In this document: piece by piece, positions 6,478 through 11,275 of the stretch
Layout of the letters: each line of letters starts with the position of its first letter
Numbering within the stretch: position 1 is the first letter of the stretch
Assembly: GCA_028825345.1 (NCBI GenBank)
Contig: JAPKAJ010000062.1
Coordinates: 1 to 11,275 of the forward strand
Source of the DNA: Arenicellales bacterium
GTDB lineage: Bacteria; Pseudomonadota; Gammaproteobacteria; Arenicellales; UBA868
DNA: 11,275 nucleotides
Reading direction: 5' to 3'
Translations under genes and position numbers: made by a program
Notes under the pieces: model-generated
Databases searched by the model: none
Told to the model about the DNA's origin: nothing
Seen by the model: only the letters and a program-made list of their open reading frames with translations

Positions 6478-8580
6478 TTAGTCGTGATCACTTATCTGGA
6501 TCAGTGCATCTGCAGCGAAGCAGCCACTCTCAGTTACCAGTATTGGGTTGATATCCATCTCGATCAGTTTGTGCGCAAGCTGCTGCGCCATTTCACTGAT
6601 AGCCGCCAGAGCATCGAGCAACTGATCGATATCAGCCCTGGGACGGTTACGATAACCTTCCAGCAGGCGCATAACCTTAAGGGAGGTAAGAGCATCACGC
6701 AGACTGGATCGATCTGTTGGTAAAAGTATTGTGGTGGAATCAGCCATCAGTTCTACCAGGGTTCCCCCTCCTGCGAGTGTCATGACCAGACCAAACTGCG
6801 GATCATTTTGCACACCAACCAGCAACTCTGCGAGTGTTGTATCCAGCATTTTTTCGACCAACAGCCGGTCATCGACCTGGTGCCCCAGGGCTTGCGATCC
6901 CAGATCCAGCACATCGAGTGCTGCTTGGCAGACTTGGTCTTCGCTGGCAAGGTTCAGCCGTACGACCCCAGCTTCGGTTTTGTGTGGGAGCTGGTTGTTG
7001 ACGAGCTTAAGAGCGACCGGAAAGCCGATTCTGCAAGCGGCTTCGCCCGCTGTTTGAGAATTGACCAGCTCACCAGGTGGAACAGGAATGCGGTGCGTTC
7101 GCAGCATCTGTTTACCTTGCCATTCATCCAGGGTAACCGGCTGTGACCGGTCGGGTGTATAGATTTTGGGAATAAAGGGATCTGAGCCGCTTTGTAGTTT
7201 CTTGTACACCCGGCCGAATACCGCCGAAGCGCTGATAGCTATGGTGGCTTCGCTGATACCCTGCAACGGTGCGATACCATTGTTGATGAGGGTTGCCTGG
7301 GTTTCGTGATCGAGATTCTCCGGCAGGCTGGAGCACACTGCAGCCGGTATACCGGCATTTTGTGTCGCGTGAATAAAGGCACGGGCATCGGCCTGGTAGT
7401 AGGGCCGATCGTCACTGATCTCAATCGGGGGATAGTCCTGTACCAGTAGTGCTGCATCGTAGCCGGGTGCGAGCGCCGCGCTGAACACATTTTTCAGGGT
7501 TTCCTCCTGCCCCCAAAGCGGCGTGGTGTAATCAAGCGGATTGCCCACAGTCGCAATATCAGGAAGCCATTGGCGCAGGGATTTTTCCGTTGCGGCATCA
7601 GGTGAATCGAAGATCAGGCCTTGACTGTCTGCGCAGTCGGCGAGCATGGCGACGTCACCGCCTGAGCAGGTGAATGCCGCAAGCCGCTTACCTGCCGGTG
7701 CACCGGCCGTGGTCAGCATCTGCAGGGTTTCCAGTAACAGGCTGGGGCTTAAAGCACGGGCAACGCCGATCCGATCAAAAAGCGCCTGGTAGCAGACGTC
7801 TTGACCGGCCAAAGAGCCGGTATGGGTGAGCGTAGTCTGGGATGCCAGTTCAGACTGACCCACCTTGAGTGCGACCACTGGCACGTTGCGCGCCATAGCG
7901 CGGGCAACTGCATCTGCAAAACGGGGTATGTCGCGCAGCGTTTCTATGTACAGGCCAAAGCCAGTAACAGCGTCGTTATCGACAAGGCTGTCGAGATAGT
8001 CTTCCACACCTAAAATGGATTGATTCCCGGCGCCGATCACGTACGAGAAATGAATTGAACGTCTGTTGGTGAGCAGGTAGCTCGAGAGCATGCCGGATTG
8101 AGAAATGATGGCGGGGCCGGCCGTTACCCGTTTACCGCCATGACTGAATGGCCATAGGTGCGCCCCGCTGACATAATTCAATAAACCGAACACATTGGGT
8201 CCAGCCAGCGCCATCTCGCCGCATGCCGCAATCAGATCGCGCTCGAGATCAGCACCTTGCCCACCAAGTTCCTTGAAACCTGCGGTATAGCAGACGATGC
8301 CACCGGCGCCTGCGTCCCGCAGTTCTGCGAGCACCTCTGATACACCATGCCGTGGGATGGCAAGAAAAACCGCATCCGGTGCTTGCGGTAGATGCTCGAC
8401 ACTGGCGAAGGAAGGTATCTCACCAAACCGTCCCGACCTCGGATTGACGCCCCAGATTTCGCCGGCGAAGCCACTTGTGGCGCACTGTTGTGCCGCAGAT
8501 ACAGCAGCATCGCCGCCGATAAAGGCAATATGGCGTGGCGCCAGCAGCCGATCGAGATTGGCACGTTGTTCTGGGGTCAT
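6478..8580 (-). CDS. ADP-forming acyl-CoA synthetase, fused alpha-beta
   Basis: A 700-residue NDP-forming acyl-CoA ligase: acid + CoA + ATP = acyl-CoA + ADP + Pi, reversible, cytosolic. Domains run in order: CoA-binding Rossmann domain (about 10-135), succinyl-CoA-ligase-like domain (about 150-290) with LTHTGSLAG (His253, the expected first phosphohistidine), a linker ligase domain (about 300-465), and an ATP-grasp domain (about 483-700) with LPHKTEAGVV (His533, the second phosphohistidine), LLVEKM, DPQFG, a GGG loop and EMDINPILV. This fused form is intact. Its ATG overlaps the stop of the acyl-CoA dehydrogenase gene by 4 bp (ATGA), so the two are translationally coupled. Gene context with a CaiD-like hydratase and carnitine dehydrogenase suggests a betaine acid such as gamma-butyrobetaine or carnitine as substrate. 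Acetate or another short acid cannot be excluded from the sequence. Confidence 0.88.
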   Translation of the reverse strand: MTPEQRANLDRLLAPRHIAFIGGDAAVSAAQQCATSGFAGEIWGVNPRSGRFGEIPSFASVEHLPQAPDAVFLAIPRHGVSEVLAELRDAGAGGIVCYTAGFKELGGQGADLERDLIAACGEMALAGPNVFGLLNYVSGAHLWPFSHGGKRVTAGPAIISQSGMLSSYLLTNRRSIHFSYVIGAGNQSILGVEDYLDSLVDNDAVTGFGLYIETLRDIPRFADAVARAMARNVPVVALKVGQSELASQTTLTHTGSLAGQDVCYQALFDRIGVARALSPSLLLETLQMLTTAGAPAGKRLAAFTCSGGDVAMLADCADSQGLIFDSPDAATEKSLRQWLPDIATVGNPLDYTTPLWGQEETLKNVFSAALAPGYDAALLVQDYPPIEISDDRPYYQADARAFIHATQNAGIPAAVCSSLPENLDHETQATLINNGIAPLQGISEATIAISASAVFGRVYKKLQSGSDPFIPKIYTPDRSQPVTLDEWQGKQMLRTHRIPVPPGELVNSQTAGEAACRIGFPVALKLVNNQLPHKTEAGVVRLNLASEDQVCQAALDVLDLGSQALGHQVDDRLLVEKMLDTTLAELLVGVQNDPQFGLVMTLAGGGTLVELMADSTTILLPTDRSSLRDALTSLKVMRLLEGYRNRPRADIDQLLDALAAISEMAQQLAHKLIEMDINPILVTESGCFAADALIQISDHD

Positions 8581-9737
8581 GCGCCAAGCGGTCGCAGCAG
8601 TGATCGGCTGATGATGTGTCGCTGTATTTCAGATGTGCCTTCCCAGATTCGCTCAAGGCGTGCGTCACGCCATAGACGTTCGATCGGGAAATCTTCCATC
8701 AGACCCATGCCGCCGTAGATCTGGACCGCGTTATCGGCCAGGCGGTGCAGCATCTCGGAGGCAAACAGCTTGCACATGGCTGCATCGGTGGGCGTCATCT
8801 GTCCCGCATCGGCTTTTCTGGCCGCATGCATCACCAGGAGGTCGGCGGCCTGCAGTTCGGTCGCCATGTCTGCCAGTTTAAAAGACGTTCCTTGGAATTT
8901 GCCGATGGGCTGACCAAACTGCTTGCGGTTCGCAGCCCAATCCAGCGACAACTCCAACAGTCGCTCCGCGCGACCACAGCAGCCGGCTCCAACCCATACC
9001 CGGCCCATCTTGATCCACTTATCGGCAAGCTTCAGGCCTTCACCCTCCGCGCCAAGCAGCTGACTCTTATTGACGCGACAGTCATTAAATGACAATACGA
9101 AATTGAGGTATGCCCGCTGGCTGACACAGCGCGGCCCACGCGTGATATCAAAACCTGGATGCCCACGGTCTACCAGGAAAGCACTGATCCGTTTGCGCGG
9201 GCCACGAGGGGTTTCATCTGTTCCAGTGGTGGCAAAGACAATCGCAAAATCGGGTTCGACGTGGCTGCTGACAAAATGCTTGGCTCCATTGATGATCCAG
9301 TCATCCCCGTCAGGCTGTGCGCGTGTTGCCATCGACATGATGTCAGAGCCGGCACCTGGCTCTGTGATGGCGAAGCACTCAACTTTGTCTCCTTTTACGC
9401 AAGGAAGCAGATAGCGTTCTTTTTGCTCATCACTGCAGGCCAATAGCAGCTCGGTGGGGCGCCAGGCAAAGCCATGCAGTGCGTGTGTGACCTTGCCGAA
9501 CTCGCGTTCCATGATCGCGAGGCTAGTGCAGTCCAGCCCACCACCTCCGATCGATTCGGGCAGATTGGCGGCGTAAAAACCCATCTCAAGGGCTTTGTGC
9601 TTGATGCGCTCACCCATCTCAGCGCTGACCTCACCTGCGCGTTCAACCTCGTTTTCCAGGGGCATCAGCTCTTCTTCGACAAATGCCTTAATAGAGTCGG
9701 CCAGCATCCGCTGTTCGCTGTTTAGTTCGATGTCCAT
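8577..9737 (-). CDS. Acyl-CoA dehydrogenase, FAD-dependent
   Basis: A 386-residue acyl-CoA dehydrogenase that introduces the alpha-beta double bond of an acyl-CoA and passes electrons to ETF. Signatures: CFAITEPGAGSDI (121-133), the FAD-binding loop; RKQFGQPIGKFQ (271-282); QIYGGMGLMEDFPIERLWRD (339-358); and RIWEGTSEIQR (363-373), where Glu366 is in the position of the medium-chain enzyme's catalytic Glu376. I start it at the ATG at 9737, which has GGGGAAA just upstream and gives the family's usual N-terminus (DIELNSEQRMLADSI). The frame continues 29 codons further to 9824, but that extension is atypical and would cross the divergent promoter region. It is first in a two-gene unit with the ADP-forming ligase (ATGA overlap). 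Given the divergent caiD/lcdH genes, gamma-butyrobetainyl-CoA is a reasonable substrate guess, although it does not closely resemble E. coli CaiA. Confidence 0.9.
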   Translation of the reverse strand: MDIELNSEQRMLADSIKAFVEEELMPLENEVERAGEVSAEMGERIKHKALEMGFYAANLPESIGGGGLDCTSLAIMEREFGKVTHALHGFAWRPTELLLACSDEQKERYLLPCVKGDKVECFAITEPGAGSDIMSMATRAQPDGDDWIINGAKHFVSSHVEPDFAIVFATTGTDETPRGPRKRISAFLVDRGHPGFDITRGPRCVSQRAYLNFVLSFNDCRVNKSQLLGAEGEGLKLADKWIKMGRVWVGAGCCGRAERLLELSLDWAANRKQFGQPIGKFQGTSFKLADMATELQAADLLVMHAARKADAGQMTPTDAAMCKLFASEMLHRLADNAVQIYGGMGLMEDFPIERLWRDARLERIWEGTSEIQRHIISRSLLRPLGA

Positions 9738-9790
9738 GATTTCCCCAAGATTCAAGTTCAAAGCGGTGAAAAGTATCCACCCGAGCACAT

Positions 9791-9850
9791 TATTGCCGTA
9801 CCGGCGCAAGGTGCGGCCGCTCATGATATTGCCTTGTGCCTGTTATTGCC
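9791..9850. repeat. Three TATTGCC direct repeats in divergent control region
   Basis: TATTGCC occurs at 9791-9797, 9827-9833 and 9844-9850, all in the same orientation; the first and third share TTATTGCC. Start-to-start distances are 36 and 17 bp. They lie in the 175-bp gap between the divergent acyl-CoA dehydrogenase and caiD genes, and the third covers the -35 of the proposed caiD promoter. They may be binding sites for a regulator of this catabolic locus. The motif also occurs once by chance inside the aldo/keto reductase gene. Confidence 0.4.
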
Positions 9851-9874
9851 ATATCGTGCGTCTTTACGTTTTAT
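9846..9874 (+). promoter_or_regulatory. Sigma70-like promoter facing caiD
   Basis: TTGCCA (9846-9851, 5/6 to TTGACA), a 17-bp spacer and TTTTAT (9869-9874, 4/6 to TATAAT). A start near 9881 would give a leader of about 30 bases, ending in the AGGGGA ribosome site of caiD. This is the best promoter-like arrangement I found in the region. I found no equally good match facing the dehydrogenase gene. Confidence 0.45.
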
Positions 9875-9912
9875 CTCGACTGAAGGGTTAAACGGTCGAA
9901 CTCAGGGGAAAA

Positions 9913-10725
9913 ATGGACGACAGAGCACAAGAACTGCTGGTGGAGCGACATGGTGCGGTATTAGAGATTACGCTTAACCGCCCCAAGGTAAATGCCATAG
10001 ATTTCGACTTGAGCCGCAGAATCAATGAAGCGGTGGTCATGCTGCGCGATGATCCCGAACTGCGGGTGGGTCTGGTGACGGCAACTGGCGAGAAAATGTT
10101 CTCTGCTGGATGGGACCTTAAGGCGTTGGACGCGGGAGAGCAGCAGTTGGATAACTGGTGGGAAGCCGATGCAGACCTGCCGGGCGGGTTTGCAGGATTA
10201 ACCGAGATGTGGAACCTTAACAAGCCGGTTATCGCTGCAGTTAATGGGCTGGCCATCGGTGGCGGGTTTGAACTGGTCATGGCTTGTGACCTGATCGTTG
10301 CGGCAGACCATGTGTTTTTCCAGTTGCCGGAGATGCCATTGGGTATTGTGCCGGATGCCGGGGCTATACAGCGGCTGCCGCGGCGAGTTCCGTATAATGT
10401 TGCGGTCGAGATGCTGTTGTTGGGCCGGCGTATGAGCGCGGATGAGGCGGCCAGTCATGGGCTGGTGAACGCAGTGGTACCAGCGGCCGAGTTGATGACT
10501 ACCGCACGCCAGTGGGCTCAGCAGATCGCCGAGTCTGCGCCACTGGCGGTGCAGACGGTCAAGGAAGTGTTACGGGCGATTGAAGGTGACACCGTAGAGG
10601 GCGCTTTTAATACCATGCGTACTGCCGATTTACCGGTTTACCGCAAGATGTTGCGCTCAGAGGATGCCAAGGAAGGGGTTAAGGCGTTTGTGGAAAAACG
10701 CAAACCTGTATTTCGCGGCGAATAG
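9913..10725 (+). CDS. caiD: Crotonobetainyl-CoA hydratase (CaiD-like)
   Basis: A 270-residue enoyl-CoA hydratase/isomerase-family (crotonase) protein that would interconvert crotonobetainyl-CoA and L-carnitinyl-CoA. Similarity to E. coli CaiD runs along the whole length: LEITLNRPKVNAID, DDPELRVGLVTATGEKMFSAGWDLK broken only by single changes, GGFAGLTEMWNLNKPVIAAVNG, LPEMPLGIVPDAG and the LRSEDAKEGVKAFVEKRKPV tail. Glu120 (GGGFE) and Glu140 (LPE) are 20 residues apart, as are the two catalytic glutamates of CaiD (111 and 131). FSAGWDLK and AIGGGF form the oxyanion hole. The ATG at 9913 has AGGGGA immediately upstream. It is first in a plus-strand unit, with the carnitine dehydrogenase gene 26 bp behind it, which strengthens the carnitine assignment over a generic enoyl-CoA hydratase. 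Confidence 0.88.
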   Translation: MDDRAQELLVERHGAVLEITLNRPKVNAIDFDLSRRINEAVVMLRDDPELRVGLVTATGEKMFSAGWDLKALDAGEQQLDNWWEADADLPGGFAGLTEMWNLNKPVIAAVNGLAIGGGFELVMACDLIVAADHVFFQLPEMPLGIVPDAGAIQRLPRRVPYNVAVEMLLLGRRMSADEAASHGLVNAVVPAAELMTTARQWAQQIAESAPLAVQTVKEVLRAIEGDTVEGAFNTMRTADLPVYRKMLRSEDAKEGVKAFVEKRKPVFRGE

Positions 10726-10751
10726 CCGCTGCCAGAGCAAAGGGGAAAGTA

Positions 10752-11275
10752 ATGACACAAGAGGAAGTTCAGCGCATCGCACTGGTAGGCGGCGGTGTGA
10801 TCGGTGGTGGCTGGGCAGCAAGATGCCTGGCCAATGGGTTAGAAGTGGTGCTGACAGATCCTCGTGCCGAGGCACGTGATTATGTGGAGAAAACCATCGC
10901 CGATGCCTGGCCGGTTCTGGAGGCTGCCGGATTAACAGACAAAGGAGATCGAAGCCGGTTGTACTTCGCCGATGATATCGCCGCCGCTGTGGCCCAGGCC
11001 GATTTTATTCAGGAAAATGTTCCCGAGCGTGAAGATTTGAAAATTGCGGTTCACGAGGAGATCAGCCAACATGCAAAAAGTGATGCGATCATTGCGTCGA
11101 GTTCTTCGGGGCTTTTACCCAGTCGCTTGCAGTCACGTTGCCGTCATCCCGAACGACTGGTCATCGGCCACCCTTTTGCCCCGGTCTATCTGCTGCCATT
11201 AGTCGAGGTGGTGGGTGGTAAGCAGACTTCGGCCGAGTCGATATCCCGGGCCGGGCAGTTCTACAGTGCAATCGG
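10752..11275 (+). CDS. lcdH: L-carnitine 3-dehydrogenase, 3'-truncated by window
   Basis: The first 174 residues of an NAD-dependent 3-hydroxyacyl-CoA-dehydrogenase-like protein; carnitine dehydrogenases of this type are about 320 residues long and oxidise L-carnitine to 3-dehydrocarnitine. LVGGGVIGGGW (11-21) is the Rossmann GxGxxG loop, and Asp36 at the end of the second strand favours NAD. DFIQENVPEREDLK (84-97), IIASSSSGLLPS (113-124) and GHPFAPVYLLPLVEVVGG (139-156) match Pseudomonas L-carnitine dehydrogenase closely, including the catalytic Ser cluster and His140. One oddity is Ala143, where the 3-hydroxyacyl-CoA dehydrogenase superfamily usually has Asn (HPFNP). The ATG at 10752 follows AGGGGAAA (10741-10748) and lies 26 bp after caiD, so the two form an operon. 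Carnitine specificity is inferred from the close family match and the caiD neighbour; other betaine-like hydroxy acids remain possible. Confidence 0.88.
   Translation, partial: MTQEEVQRIALVGGGVIGGGWAARCLANGLEVVLTDPRAEARDYVEKTIADAWPVLEAAGLTDKGDRSRLYFADDIAAAVAQADFIQENVPEREDLKIAVHEEISQHAKSDAIIASSSSGLLPSRLQSRCRHPERLVIGHPFAPVYLLPLVEVVGGKQTSAESISRAGQFYSAI

Noticed and set aside
9738..9824. 29-codon N-terminal extension of the acyl-CoA dehydrogenase
   Set aside because: The ATG at 9737 has a GGGGAAA ribosome site and gives the normal family N-terminus; the extension covers two of the TATTGCC repeats.
9887..9892. Alternative caiD promoter TTTACG (9863-9868) with GTTAAA (9887-9892)
   Set aside because: The -10 matches only 3/6 and would lie too close to the ribosome site; the TTGCCA/TTTTAT pair with a 17-bp spacer is better.

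Overview
The window reads as chromosomal DNA of a heterotrophic gammaproteobacterium with moderately high G+C (roughly the mid-50s by eye). An AcpH-type acyl-carrier-protein phosphodiesterase, a RarD permease, a Tas-type aldo/keto reductase and a Pseudomonas-type threonine aldolase all fit that group. A marine or soil betaine-using lineage is plausible, but this is inference from gene content. Genes are densely packed. I see no rRNA, tRNA, CRISPR, insertion sequence or phage gene.

Left part (1-3712): the 3' two-thirds of a low-specificity L-threonine aldolase meets, tail to tail, a minus-strand pair: a Tas-like aldo/keto reductase followed by an agmatinase/ureohydrolase-family enzyme. A phytanoyl-CoA-dioxygenase-family Fe(II)/2-oxoglutarate oxygenase diverges from this pair. 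The shared 116-bp intergenic region holds a perfect 11-bp palindrome, TATGTAACATA. The substrates of this group cannot be read from the sequence.

Middle part (3713-6433): a small acidic protein with a Cys/His cluster ends inside the 3' end of the gene for ACP phosphodiesterase (28-bp antisense overlap). That gene is preceded on its own strand by a HAD phosphatase gene. The two are joined by a TTGA stop/start overlap, so the phosphodiesterase appears to start at TTG. A RarD-family transporter diverges from the phosphatase gene and also seems to use TTG.

Right part (6478-11275): this is the most coherent unit. On the minus strand an acyl-CoA dehydrogenase gene is coupled by ATGA to a 700-residue fused ADP-forming acyl-CoA synthetase. 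Diverging from them are a CaiD-type crotonobetainyl-CoA hydratase and the start of an L-carnitine 3-dehydrogenase, which runs off the window. Together they could convert gamma-butyrobetaine to its CoA ester, dehydrogenate it to crotonobetainyl-CoA, hydrate it to carnitinyl-CoA and, after CoA release, oxidise carnitine to 3-dehydrocarnitine. The activating enzyme is of the ADP-forming type, unlike the AMP-forming ligase CaiC plus CoA-transferase CaiB of the enterobacterial cai operon. The 175-bp divergent control region carries three TATTGCC repeats and a good sigma70-like promoter facing caiD. This assignment rests on recognised family motifs and gene order; the substrates of the dehydrogenase and the ligase are inferred.
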